From: Stereocaulon alpinum
Taxonomy: Eukaryota > Ascomycota > Lecanoromycetes > Lecanorales > Stereocaulaceae
Assembly: GCA_018257865.1 (NCBI GenBank)
Contig: JAEUBA010000105.1
Span: 29,255 to 93,254, forward strand
Direction: 5' to 3'
Length of the DNA: 64,000 nt
The notes beneath the pieces were generated by a model. It searched no databases. It was given only the letters and a program-made list of their open reading frames with translations, and was not told the origin of the DNA. Numbering within the stretch: the stretch's first letter is position 1; every line of letters begins with the position of its first letter. The position numbers and the translations under genes were made by a program. Shown piece by piece: positions 23,132 to 33,339 of the stretch.

Positions 23132-23660
23132 TCTGGGCAGGTCTTGCACCTGCGCATAGCAATAGCAAGTTGTGGTAGCCGTCCCTTCTTTGTGGAGGGT
23201 ATTGATTTTGGGCTAAGATGGAAAGACGTGACCGAGTCGCGGAACGCGCTCGGAGGGATTTTAGGCGCCAGATCACGTGGGCTTGGAAGTTATTACATAC
23301 CTTTTTGGCACTGAGCTTAACTTCGAACGCCAAGAAACAAAAGAACATATCATGGTCAAGTCTGGGAGTTGTAGACTATTAGTCGAATTTCTGTCGTTAC
23401 CATAGGCGACCATTTGCCCTCTCTCACTCGAGATAGGAGGTTAAAAGTCATACTTTATAGTATTCCCTCTAGCGTGCATGCTTCTCATCATACAACGTGT
23501 TCATGATGCTTGCGCGAATGATCCGACTAGGATAGTCGTTGACTATTTGTCTGTCTTATGCTACACAACGTTCCCCAAACGCCTCGCTATGCTTTTCCGA
23601 AGCTCCTTAAACGCGCTAGGGTAATGCAGCGATCGTTATTCATGAGAGATGCCATGACAG
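23132..23660. promoter_or_regulatory. RAD52 upstream region
   Basis: About 530 bases between the RAD52 start and the 3' end of the UBX gene. It contains an E-box CACGTG at 23274-23279 and ACGCG cores (23244-23248) like those in MCB cell-cycle elements. The functional use of either is unproven. Confidence 0.4.
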
Positions 23661-24720
23661 TCACTTCACAATCAACGAAGCACTGGGCACCAACCCGAGC
23701 TCCTTCAGAGTGGCCCCGAAATCTATCGTGTCGAAGACCTTCTTTGGGTAATTCTGAGTAAAGCTGGTAATCTCCACTCCAGACTCTTGCGTCACAGCTG
23801 CAGCTACTTCGAAAAGGCTGGTTTCGACTGGAAACGACTTCTGAACGCTGCCCGATGGGGTCTGAAGCCGGAGTCGTGTCTCAGTGTACGCTGCAGCCGG
23901 CTTCGAGGCTACAGGTCCGGAAATCGTAGGAGTAGCGGCCTCCTTCGGAGTAGCTGGTGGTGCTCGACCCTCACGCTCAGCCCTCTCCTTCTCCGTCTTC
24001 AACCGCCGCTCCTCTTTGTCTACGGCGATCTTCTGCTTGATACGTTCTTTAGCAGCGATTTCCTCTTGCTTCTCTCGCTTCTTCGCAGCGGCCTCTTTGA
24101 GCTGCTCCTTCTTCTTAAGGTCTTCCTTTATGTCTGCGGTCTCTTTTGTGCTCTTCCGCCGAATTTCCTGCGGTGGTGAATGAGCTCGGACATTCAGCAG
24201 CCACGCCATAAAAGACTAACCTCGTTTTTCTTCTTGTCCAACTTATCCTGCTCGGACCCACCCGCCCGCTTTTCCGCAAGCTTCCTCCGAAGTTCTTCGA
24301 GCTTAGCCTTTTTCTCTTCTTCTGTCAAGGGCGCAATCTCCTCGGTTGACTCAGCAAAATCGACATGACCTGATTTGGAGGCGTGAAACTCGGCTTGTGC
24401 CTGGCTTCTGAACTTTCTTCCGCAGTCATTACAGACGAGAGATTTTGCCTCTTCTCCAGGCTTCAGAGCGTCAGCTTGTGTGTTGGGATCAGTCTCCTTA
24501 GAATCTGCTTCAGCCGCAGTGATCTCGTCGAAAGACATGTCCTGATTCTTCTCAAGCCACTCCAGAGCACCTTGCACTGGCCAATTGATCAGGATTTTAC
24601 TATTCACAGCAACGTGAATTCGGGCAGCGACTTACGTCCACCAGTCCTCTTCACGGCCAGCTCAGCTCGTGGTTTATCAAATCCCATATCGATCAGCGTA
24701 TCTAGATCGGTGGAGGCCAT
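23661..24720 (-). CDS. UBA-UBX domain protein (Cdc48/p97 cofactor, UBXN1/SAKS1-like)
   Basis: Adaptor linking ubiquitylated clients to the Cdc48/p97 ATPase. Three exons (introns 24577-24635, 24168-24220) give 315 residues in frame. Order: an N-terminal UBA domain (STDLDTLIDMGFDKPRAELA and GALEWLEKNQD), a C2H2-type zinc finger (VCNDCGRKFRSQAQAEFHAS then KSGH), a long charged coiled coil (KKREKQEEIAAKERIKQK, EERRLKTEKERAEREGRA), and a C-terminal UBX domain (TETRLRLQTPSGSVQKSFPV through KVFDTIDFGATLKELGLVPS). UBA plus zinc finger plus UBX is the UBXN1/SAKS1 arrangement. It is divergent from the VAP gene. Confidence 0.9.
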
Positions 24721-25134
24721 GGAGGCCAGATGGTAGACGAAGTTATAGTCTTAGAGACTTCAGGCAAGTGAGGAAGACGCTGTATAAATTTATGGGAAGA
24801 AATTATAAATTCTTACATGCGGAGTGTATGTAGTGTAGGATGTCTATCCCATAACAAGGCTCTCAATGAATTAAACTGGAACGTCATTTACCAATCTGCC
24901 GCGGCAGGCGGCAAGAGGCCAAGCGCCCGGCCCTGGTCCTTGATCCTACAGCTCGTTTGTCAACACATCATTATCACTTTCTCCACCTTGATAACACACT
25001 CTGCCTGACGTTGCATCCAGTCGCTAGAGCCTCCCCTTCGAAACGTTGTTGCGACATATTGTTGACCATACACCAATCTTTGCAAACCTAAAAAATCTGT
25101 TACCAACACAAGAGCCAAGCGTCAAACCGTTATC
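24721..25134. promoter_or_regulatory. Divergent promoter region, UBX protein / VAP
   Basis: 414 bases between two divergent starts. A CCCCT stress-element core (STRE) occurs near 25034. Other motifs are not assigned. Confidence 0.45.
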
Positions 25135-26333
25135 ATGTCGGTCTCACTCGATCCACCAGAGCTCGGCTTTCGACGTAGGTACCCGCCATTGCCAACTTCC
25201 ACTTTAGCTGAGAAGATTAGGTCCCTTCAACCACGAGGTTAATCAGACATTACGCCTACGCAATCCAAGCAATGATCCTATAGCTTTCAAGGTGAGGCTT
25301 TCCGTTGTCTGCTGGTCTACATCTGAATAAAAATTGACGTCGGATTCAAGGTCAAAACTACAGCCCCTAAGCAGTATGCCTACTCATGCAAGCTTTCGTT
25401 CTTTGTGCTAAAGAACGGCCAGGTATTGTGTCCGACCCAACTCAGGGCGCATCGAGGTCGGCAGCGAAGTTGAGGTACAAGGTATGCATGGAGTTCCATA
25501 GGCCGTACAACATCATCGGCTGATGTTGCCGCAGTCCTTCTCCAGGCAATGAAAGAAGACCCTCCTCCCGATGCTCGATGCCGCGACAAGTTCTTAGTTC
25601 AGTCTGTTGCGATCACCCCAGACCGCGATTTAGGCGGCATTACTGCGATTGTCAGTCCGTTCCATGGGTCGAAATGGACAAGAGACTGATACAACTTTAG
25701 TGGCAAAACGTCGAAAAAGTTGCGAAAGGTGCTATTGAGGAGAGGAAGATTCGTGTGGTATTCTTACCAGCTGACGGCACTACGTCGACCCCACAACACA
25801 ATAACGTCAACGGAACCGTAAGGCCTTATTTCGACTTCCTCTTCAAAAGGTACTAATAATAGATACAGCACCTCGGCACCGAAGCACCTCCGGCTTATGG
25901 CTCTCCATCTCCATCATACGGCTCTCCGCAAGCTGAAGCTGTCACCCCCGCTACCCGCTCGATGGCTCCTGATACGCAATCTAGCGGCACTGGTCAGACC
26001 GTGGCCGAAACCGCCAGCAATGCAGCGGCATCAGTACAATCTACTGTTAGCTCCGCCGCCACTACCGTTGTGAACGCAGTGCCAAAATCTGGCGAAGATC
26101 TACAAGCACAGCTCGCACAGGCCAAAGCTACGATTTTGAGATTGACGCAGCAGAATGAGGAGCAGGGATTGAGACAAAGAAAGACTGATGCGGTGAACCA
26201 GGATTCTCGAGAGCGTATCACGACTGGTACGACCGGTATGGGGGTCCAGCAACAACCGGGAGATGGTGTTCCTGTGCAGATCGTGGCTGCTCTGTGCTTA
26301 CTGAGCTTCCTTTTGGCTTACTTCCTCTTCTGA
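25135..26333 (+). CDS. SCS2: VAMP-associated protein (Scs2/VAP), ER contact-site receptor
   Basis: Tail-anchored ER protein whose MSP domain binds FFAT motifs of lipid-transfer and signalling proteins, tethering ER to plasma membrane and other organelles. Seven exons (introns 25175-25220, 25292-25350, 25374-25422, 25482-25534, 25651-25700, 25818-25868) give 296 residues in frame. The MSP domain begins MSVSLDPPELGFRRPFNHEV, then NPSNDPIAFKVKTTAPKQYC (containing the FFAT-binding KTTAPKxYCVRPNxG core), RIEVGSEVEVQVLLQAM and FLVQSVAITP. A Ser/Pro/Gln linker, a short coiled coil (DLQAQLAQAKATILRLTQQN) and a single C-terminal membrane anchor (VQIVAALCLLSFLLAYFLF) follow. All the expected parts are present. 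Confidence 0.93.
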
Positions 26334-26805
26334 TGCGTGGATCCAACAACTTACGAAGGGGACGTTTATAGGTAAGTTTGGGTGGAGCTTTATGGGGGCT
26401 TCTTGGTACCTGTGGGGCCAATCATGCGAGAGCTGGGAGAATCCTAGCCAAGGACCTGTCAGTGACGCTTTACGAACCAGTAAAGTACCTAGAAACGGAG
26501 GATTATGCCTGCACGATGCTCACTCCTAAATCACCGAGGTGAGCAACATCAGTTTACTTTCCTTGCGGGCTCATGGCTTTACCTGGTTTGAAGGCCTGTA
26601 TTGTACGGTTTAGATGCAAGTAGCAGTGATCACAGAATGCAACAATATGGTTAGAAAAACCGTACTTCAAGAAATTGAATAGTAACCGTCAAAGGACACA
26701 AGAAATGTGCCAAGAAGAGTGTGATTTCTTTCTACATGTAGAAGAAATTCAGGTTACGGTTGCATAGTCTTCCAATCCCATTCATGTTATTCTCAGCCTC
26801 GTAGC
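26334..26805. other. Convergent 3' region, VAP / desaturase
   Basis: About 470 bases between converging genes. 3' UTR and polyadenylation signals should lie here. No other structure seen. Confidence 0.4.
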
Positions 26806-27996
26806 TCATTGCACAGCAGGACTTGCAGCCCCTTTCAGCTCAATGGACCCCAACTCATCCTCTCTCCACCCACCAACTTTTCTCCCACCCTCCTTCCTTT
26901 TAACCCTACACCAAAGCCCCACCTCCTTATCCCAAATAAACTGCCATATCACCCAGGTCCAGCTCTTGTGATGTGGCAAGTCTACATAGAAGTCTTTTGC
27001 AATTTCATGCAATGTTGGCAGCCGCGTCCAAGGTATCGCTGGGAAATCATGATGCTCATTATGCAGTCCCACATTGTACGTGAGCATATTCAAGGGTCCA
27101 TAGTAAGAGAACGTCTCAGGAACAGGCACAAGATTACCAGCATCTTTTGCAATCCTTGACCTTTGGTCAAAGACGTAGTGCTCAGCGATGAAGTGGCCTG
27201 CACAAGGGTGTAACGATCCAGCGAGGAAGGAACTCATGATCAGGTATGCCAAAGCTTTGGGACCAGCATATCGTACGAGTAGCATGTCGAAACCGATTTG
27301 AGCGACGATATTGAAGAGGTGAATTTGGGTCAATGGAAGCTTATAGACCATCATTGGACGAAGGGCGTAGAAGAGGATTTGAAAGGTGCAAAAGAAGGCT
27401 TTGCCGAAGACAGAGTCGAGGAAGAAGGCTTCTAAAGAAGTGGGGAGGTCGGTGTCAAGACCATCAACGCCAAGGGATTTGTGGTGGGTCAAGTGGTAGG
27501 GCTAATGCAGTGTTAGCAATGAAAGTACTGCATTGATATTACCAATGGCATCCCTTACTCTAAAGGCAGCACTGTAGGGAATTCCAATTGGAAGATTAGC
27601 AAAGACAGCGAATAGTCGATTCGCTAGTGGAGCCTTGAAGGCAAGGTTGTGAGAGATTTCATGGATGGCTAGGAAGAGATTCTGGTTTGACGTTGCTCCA
27701 ATGATGTAGGCCGTCGCAATGAACTGTAGGGAAAGGACTGGCGAACTTCGGAGGAGTACTGCACAGTTCAATTGCAATGCAACGACTGCAAGCACAAAGT
27801 ACTTGGTCAAAGGTTCTGGCCCGCAGAGCTTGGTCACTTCTGGATGTGCTTTAATGATTGCCTGTCTCCGTGTCCTGTGTGGCTCCTCGGTATATGACCA
27901 GAAGAATTGGTCGCCATCAGAATCAGCAGGTTTTTCTTGGGGAAGATCAAGCTGGGAGGAAGCCTGCACCGTGCTTGTAACAGCGGTAGATGGCAT
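26806..27996 (-). CDS. Sphingolipid delta-4 desaturase
   Basis: ER membrane di-iron enzyme that introduces the 4,5 trans double bond in dihydroceramide, feeding fungal glucosylceramide synthesis. Two exons (intron 27502-27558) give 377 residues. The N-terminal desaturase-associated lipid domain motif is seen as FFWSYTEEPHRTRRQAIIKA and HPEVTKLCGPEPLTKY. The three histidine boxes are present: HEISHN, HLTHH and NEHHDFP, with hydrophobic segments between them (for example YFVLAVVALQLNCAVLLRSS). Fatty acid desaturases of other types have different boxes and lack the N-terminal motif. The C-terminus is a charged tail. Assignment is strong; no symbol is used because fungi name it variously. Confidence 0.92.
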
Positions 27997-28575
27997 AGCT
28001 TAAATAAAACGAATGTGAGTGGTTTTCAATTGACCGCATACATCTCGTATGTTGGATTGCTTGAATGAGCGTTGAAGGCGTTGGAAGGACAGCTGATATC
28101 TGATACCGAAGGACAATTCTCATGCGGTTCAACAGTTCCACCTGCAGGGGAACCAAGGGTCCACATCGCCAAGACCCAAAATTAGCAAGTGAAGCGGCGC
28201 AAGTTTACTGTACACATGAGGCACTGAGGCAGTCCCATGGGCCCGTAGGTTCTTCGTACAGTACTCCAACCTGGGCAGCGTCCTACCATGCTGTCTTTTC
28301 GCAACTCCGACCACAGACATCAATCCAATCCCGACCTCAGAGTGGCAATTGGTCGGGTATAGGCCCTGCCTAAATAACCGGTCACTACTGCTCTCTGTGG
28401 CATACATTGGACGTCGGATATATGGCATCGTCCAGACCGGTCATTGACATTACTCTCCCTCTCGGAGGACAATTTACCAATTCTAGCCTGGGGTATCTCT
28501 TTTATGCTATAGGTCACAAGTGCCAGTCATGTTACCATACTAGAGTCTAATGCAGTGTCGCGATAGTCGTAGTTA
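27997..28575. other. Intergenic: desaturase promoter and MetAP2 3' flank
   Basis: About 580 bases. Frames on both strands have no recognised product. Desaturase promoter elements must lie here; none is named. Confidence 0.4.
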
Positions 28576-30247
28576 CTAATAATCATCCCCTCGACTGATA
28601 ATTTCCTTGACCGTTGGTCGCATCAAGATGGTCTATAGAGAAGTAAGCATGTTATCTCGGACATTAAACTCTTTCGGGTGGACTTACGTGTTCAAATTGA
28701 GCAGTATAAGAGCCTTTGACGTCGCAGAGTGGTGGATATGCCTCCACAATGCCACTCGAGACGAGATTGTTCAGCTGGCACAAGTTAGCTCCATTCGTAG
28801 ATGCATGGATTTGAGATTGAACAACTTACTCCAAGCAAGTACTTATCATGGCCAAGACGGTCCAGATATCTCCGACAGAATGGCAAAGTACCAAAGTTCT
28901 TCGTGATGGTATTCAAAAGACTCCTAGCCGATGAGACTCGCAAAGCTACATTCGGTGCATCCGCTCTCTTGGCGTAATGAGACGTCTCCATCTGCTTCGC
29001 ATCAGTGTGCGTCGATTTCCAAGACACAAGTATCTTACATCGTCCCGTACATAACCCTTTCCTGTGCTCCCAAAAGTCTCGATGGCAAAGATCTCGCCTT
29101 CTTCCATCTTCGTCTGGTCATTGCTTTTGACAATGGGTACGCTCTTTCCACCATGGATGCTATATTGGATGATGTCGTGTCCGTTAAGATTTCGAATAGC
29201 CTTTACCGGTAACATTTGTCCTTTGATTTCAACTTCGTAGCTCTCCATTGCCTCCTGGATGGCGGCGCCGATATCGCCGACTCGTACGTCGATACCAGCT
29301 TCCTACAAGCAAGCCATGAGCTCTGTGTCTCTAGTTTGGTATGGACATTTATGACTTACTCTGATACCCGTGTTCGTAGCGTCCTTTACAGCCGCCAATA
29401 GATTATCATAGACCGGATTGAAGGTCATAGTGAACGCACTATCCACAATCCTTCCATTGATATGGGAGCCAAAATCAACCTTCATCACATCGTCTTGCTG
29501 CAGAACCGTCTTATTGCCAGCATTTGGGGTGTAATGAGCAGCACAATGATTTATGCTGAGCCCTGTTGGGAATCCCATTCCACCTTTGATATTGTCTCCC
29601 TCCTCCAAGCCTTGATGCCCCGTCAGCGCTCGAACACTGTCCTCGATGCCCTCCGCAATTTCCGTCAATGTATGCCCGGGTTTGATGTTCTTCTGCGCCC
29701 ATTGTCGGACCTGTCTATGGACCTCTGCACCTTGCCGGTAATCGTTCAAGAAGTCGTTGTTCATTCGATCCAGATGGCGCTTCTCCTCGCTGGTAGTGCG
29801 GAAGGTGTTCTCATTCCTGTACTCGCAAACCTCACCCTCGGGATATTGACCATCTGGAAAGAAATTCGAAATAGGTACTCGTGGAGGTGAAGTCTGTGCC
29901 TTTATGCTACCAGCTCCGCCCTTCTTTTTCTTCTTTGGCTTTCTCTTCTTCTTCTTTTTTACAGCTACACGGTATCTTAGCTAGGCTCTTTCCTTCTGCC
30001 AGAGCAGAATTACCCCCTGGTGCTCCTGTCTCAACATGTGCTCCTTCTTCATCTTTGTCCTCATCCTCGTCTGAATCCTCATTCTCATCTTTCTGTGAAG
30101 CTAGATCCTTGTGCCCATTTGTCCGGCCATTTGAGAAAGTCGAGTCACCATTTACTAGAAGATTCAGCTCGGATTCGTAGTGATGTGAGTTTCCAAGGGC
30201 CTCGTACAGCTCATCGCCTCAATCCCTTCCGCTGCTTTTGCAGCCAT
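28576..30247 (-). CDS. MAP2: Methionine aminopeptidase 2
   Basis: Dinuclear-metal peptidase that removes the initiator methionine from nascent proteins; the target of fumagillin. Seven exons (introns 30155-30207, 29965-30013, 29303-29359, 28992-29038, 28775-28829, 28633-28687) give 451 residues in frame. The N-terminal half is acidic (DENEDSDEDEDKDEEGAH) then poly-basic (KKKKKRKPKKKKKG), the ribosome-associated arrangement typical of MetAP2. The catalytic part includes FPTGLSINHCAAHYTPNAGN (active-site His), MKVDFGSHINGRIVDSAFTM (metal Asp pair), GHDIIQYSIHGGKSVPI (metal His) and MEEGEIFAIETFGSTGKGYV (metal Glu), closing with AQFEHTILMRPTVKEIISRG. All metal ligands that I can identify are retained. 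Confidence 0.93.
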
Positions 30248-30615
30248 ATCTGCCCGGAATCCAAGTGCTCTTTTCCCGGTAGCTGTAATTTAGCCAACTA
30301 GGGACCTGTAGCGTCACTGGAATGCTTTTGTTGTATAGAGCGTTTCAATACGAACATAAGCGGACTCGGTGATCGATGGCGGGGCGTGGGGCCGTCGGCG
30401 CTAACCCTAACCCTACGGCACTTCTCATCAATAGAATTGTCTCCAGCCTTGCCTTTTGTATGCAGGGTAAGCTGCCATGGGGTCTAATTGACAGGCTATC
30501 CGTCGCATGACATACGCTTTGATCTATGGATCTTAATTCGAATGTATTTCTAATGATGGTAAGGGTAACTGATTCCACTTGACATGAGCAGCTATCATCA
30601 TAAGGAAATCCAACA
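30248..30615. promoter_or_regulatory. MetAP2 promoter with short telomere-like repeat
   Basis: 368 bases between the MetAP2 start and the 3' end of the Rch1-like gene. It contains two tandem CCCTAA units at about 30402-30414. In fungi such short telomere-type boxes can act as promoter elements bound by Myb-like Tbf1/Teb1 factors; that role here is inference. Confidence 0.5.
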
Positions 30616-32016
30616 TCATGATTCGCGCTCTTCACTACGTCGCCCTGGTCCACTCTCGGCATCCTTCAGCTCTTCTGCTTCTCCTTCTCCGATCCACATC
30701 CGGAAGACAAGCGTCAAAAGGCTCCCAGCAGCTATCTGGAGACCTTGAAAGATGACCAAAGGAATCTGAATCTTGGAGGCTGTGATTGGCGATAAGCCAG
30801 AGAACATAACATTGGACAGTGGAACACCCATCGCTGGTGTTTTTGCAGGAACTACGTGTGCCACTGCGATCGTGTCTGCTTTGCTGAGCCAAAGCCTCGA
30901 GAGCAAGAAGCACGTAATCGTCCATAAGGCGTAGAATGCTATGGACATGAAGACAATGAAAACTATGTTGGAGCCTTTGATACTTTCAAAGGCGCGAGTG
31001 TCGAAAGCTTGGTCAAAGGTCTGCCAGATGATGATAAGGAGTGACCAAGACCCCAATTTTGAGAGGTGCCACTCTGAGAACACCTTCTGGGTGGCCTTTG
31101 GAAAGACATTTTGGGTGACTTGCCCAACAATCTGTTAGGGGTCAGCTCCTTTTCGCGAATACAAGGCTTGATGATAGTCTGGACCAAGGACTTGGGAACG
31201 CACAAGTGGAAGGAATATTGAGAGCCCAAGCTGCATGAAGACTCGCCTATATAGCTGACCAAACCCCCCGGACCCTAAACCAGGTAAGACTTTTGTATAC
31301 CAGGCTCCAGTACTCGTATACATTAGAACTAACAATGGAGATATGAACGGCCCAAGAAAATTGCCCAGTGTAGATTGCACAACAGTCAAAGCTTGATTGC
31401 CATTCGCTTGCTTCGTCATTATCACATTAGAAGAAATGGTCGTAGGCACAGATCCAGTGAAGATCATGCCAACTAGAAGTCCGGCATCCATGAAACCTGG
31501 ATTCGTTGCGCACAGGCTAACGACAGCGTACACAATAGCAGATGTAAGTAGGAAAGACTGTATCTGGACGAAGAGATGAAGCTTCCAGCGGCTGTAGTTT
31601 GCAAGAAGCACTTTCGTAGGCAGTGTGCATCCTGTAATGAAGAAGATGACTGCTACACAGAGATATGTGACGACTATTTCCTTCTTGTCCTGCTGCGAGT
31701 CTGGAACTTGGACTTGCGATGCCAGAAGTATGAAAAAGCCGAGCGCGAATAGGAACCATTGGTCTACTATGAGAAACCTGATTTTCGAGAGACAGCGTCT
31801 CCATCTGGGTCTTGAGGGAGTGCTGCCCGTGCTCTGGTGGCTCGTACTTGGCCGTAACCGCGCAGGTGACCGTGAAGGAGACCCATGGTTATGGCTTCTG
31901 GCAGCCTCTTCTTCGTCTGTTTGTGACATAGTGAAGCCTGTGTTTGAGGTGGAGGGTCTGTTCGGGACAGCTTCGGTCTGAGCTGTGGCTTCGACATTGG
32001 ACTGTGGAGAAGACAT
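30616..32016 (-). CDS. RCH1: Rch1-like plasma membrane transporter (SBF-like / bile acid:sodium symporter superfamily)
   Basis: Two exons (intron 31132-31203) give 442 residues. After a Ser/Pro/Arg-rich cytosolic N-terminus of ~80 residues there are about ten membrane segments, among them WFLFALGFFILLASQV, VVTYLCVAVIFFITGCTLP, LFVQIQSFLLTSAIVYAVVS, DAGLLVGMIFTGSVPTTISS, NFLGPFISPLLVLMYTST, VFIVFMSIAFYALWTITCFL and IVFQGLQIAAGSLLTLVF-like. The TGxVPTTISSNVIMTKQANG block is the hallmark of the SBF-like family to which yeast and Candida Rch1 belong; that protein restrains calcium uptake. Substrate here is not shown. I chose the first ATG (32016); an upstream TTG at 32034 extends the frame. The gene's promoter side carries the transposon, whose terminal repeat begins about 137 bases upstream of the start. 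Confidence 0.85.
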
Positions 32017-32153
32017 TCGGCTTCTCTGAGGCAATATCTAGAGTACGGTCCGTAGAGGCCATGGGATCAATCTTCTGTTGCCATTCTGACTCCTCAGCCA
32101 AATCCTCCTACCCTGACGTACCATCCTGCTGAAGGTATGTCCTTTGGACCGTA

Positions 32154-32259
32154 CCGTCGATTTCAAAACCATTGGCGGGGACGCTAACGCGCTTTTGGGG
32201 TACCCCACCACACACTAAATTTAGGCGGTAGAAGAGGTACCAGGCGAGCGCTGCGTTAT
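32154..32259 (+). repeat. Left terminal inverted repeat of the shell element
   Basis: About 106 bases beginning CCGTCGATTTCAAAACC and ending GCTGCGTTAT. It matches the reverse complement of 42599-42704 almost base for base, and nearly all differences are C/T or G/A. The sequences diverge immediately inside. The outer ~55 bases keep CpA/TpG in both copies. Confidence 0.9.
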
Positions 32260-32584
32260 AGACCGTATATAATTTAATTATTTCTTAAATAGGTAATAGT
32301 AAAGCCCTATAAACGCTATTCTTTAGAGTTTTACTTACCTACTACTACCTCCCTTACCGCTACTATAGTCCTACTAATAGATCTATATACTAAGGCTACT
32401 ATTTAGTAAGAGCTTAAGCTTAGCTTTAGTAATAACGCTATTATACTTAGTAACTATAATATTAGCCTACGGATACTATAGTATATAAGGAAGAGCTAGA
32501 GGTAATATAGGGAGGTATATATACCTAGTAAGGATTATAGTAGGAGGCCTAAGGCTCTAAATTATATTTTAGAGGTAGAGCTCC

Positions 32585-33330
32585 TAGTATACTTAGAATA
32601 ATATCCTATAGCCTATCTAAATAAGATAGCTTTTTTCCTTTTAGATAAGTTTAATATCTTAGTTAGTAAGGCTACTATCTAGAGAGCTCTTACCTACCTT
32701 AGTTAGTCTTAGAAAAAGTACTATAAGATTACTAAGGAGTATAACTAAAAGCTCTAAGACTACTAGTTTACTAAGCTATTTAATTAGTAGGCTAATTAGC
32801 TTATATTTCTAGATAAGAGTACCGCTTATAAGTATATAGGTAAGATTTATTCTATTTAGCTAGTACTTACTAATAGTACTTAGGGGATCGAAAATTTAGA
32901 TAGGGACCCTTAGGAAGGATACTATTAGTAATATAAAGCCTAATAAGGAGTAAGAGGTAAAGTCTATTACCTACCTTTATAATCTATAGCTATATTAATT
33001 AGATAATATATTAGGGATTAATTACTACCGCTATATTTAATAAATTTATCTAAGATTAAGTCCTTCCTTACTATATACTATATATAAGTAGCGGTCCTAG
33101 GTCTATAATTATTATAAATAATTATAAGATATACTAGAGTCCTAAGTTAAAGGATATATATTAATAAGTAGGCGTTTAACTTAAATATCTACCTCCTTAT
33201 TCGCTAGATTTAAACCTAATTAAGATATCCTTTACTATTTTAAAAGCTTAGATAAGAAGATACTATAATATTATAAAGCTCTATTTAATAGATAATACCT
33301 ATAGAGAGTTTCTAAACTTAGTAGTATAGG
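32585..33330 (+). pseudogene. Decayed Tc1/mariner (DDE_3) transposase
   Basis: Reading the plus strand through stop codons gives a recognisable order: YLDEIAFFLFDKFNILVSKA (helix-turn-helix end), KKYYKITKEYN, LIFLDKSTAYKY (first catalytic Asp in FLD), PRSIIIINNYKIY (the DN motif, with the Asp position now Asn), and LPPYSLDLNLIKISFTILKA, which corresponds to the family's PPYSPDLNPIE motif. In the last motif the catalytic Glu position reads Lys. Many TAG/TAA codons stand where CAG/CAA/TGG would be expected, the usual outcome of RIP. Non-functional. Confidence 0.75.
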
Positions 33331-33339
33331 CTTAAGATA

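Noticed and set aside
24383..24736. 117-codon plus-strand frame opposite the UBX gene
   Set aside because: Shadow of the UBA/zinc-finger exon on the minus strand.
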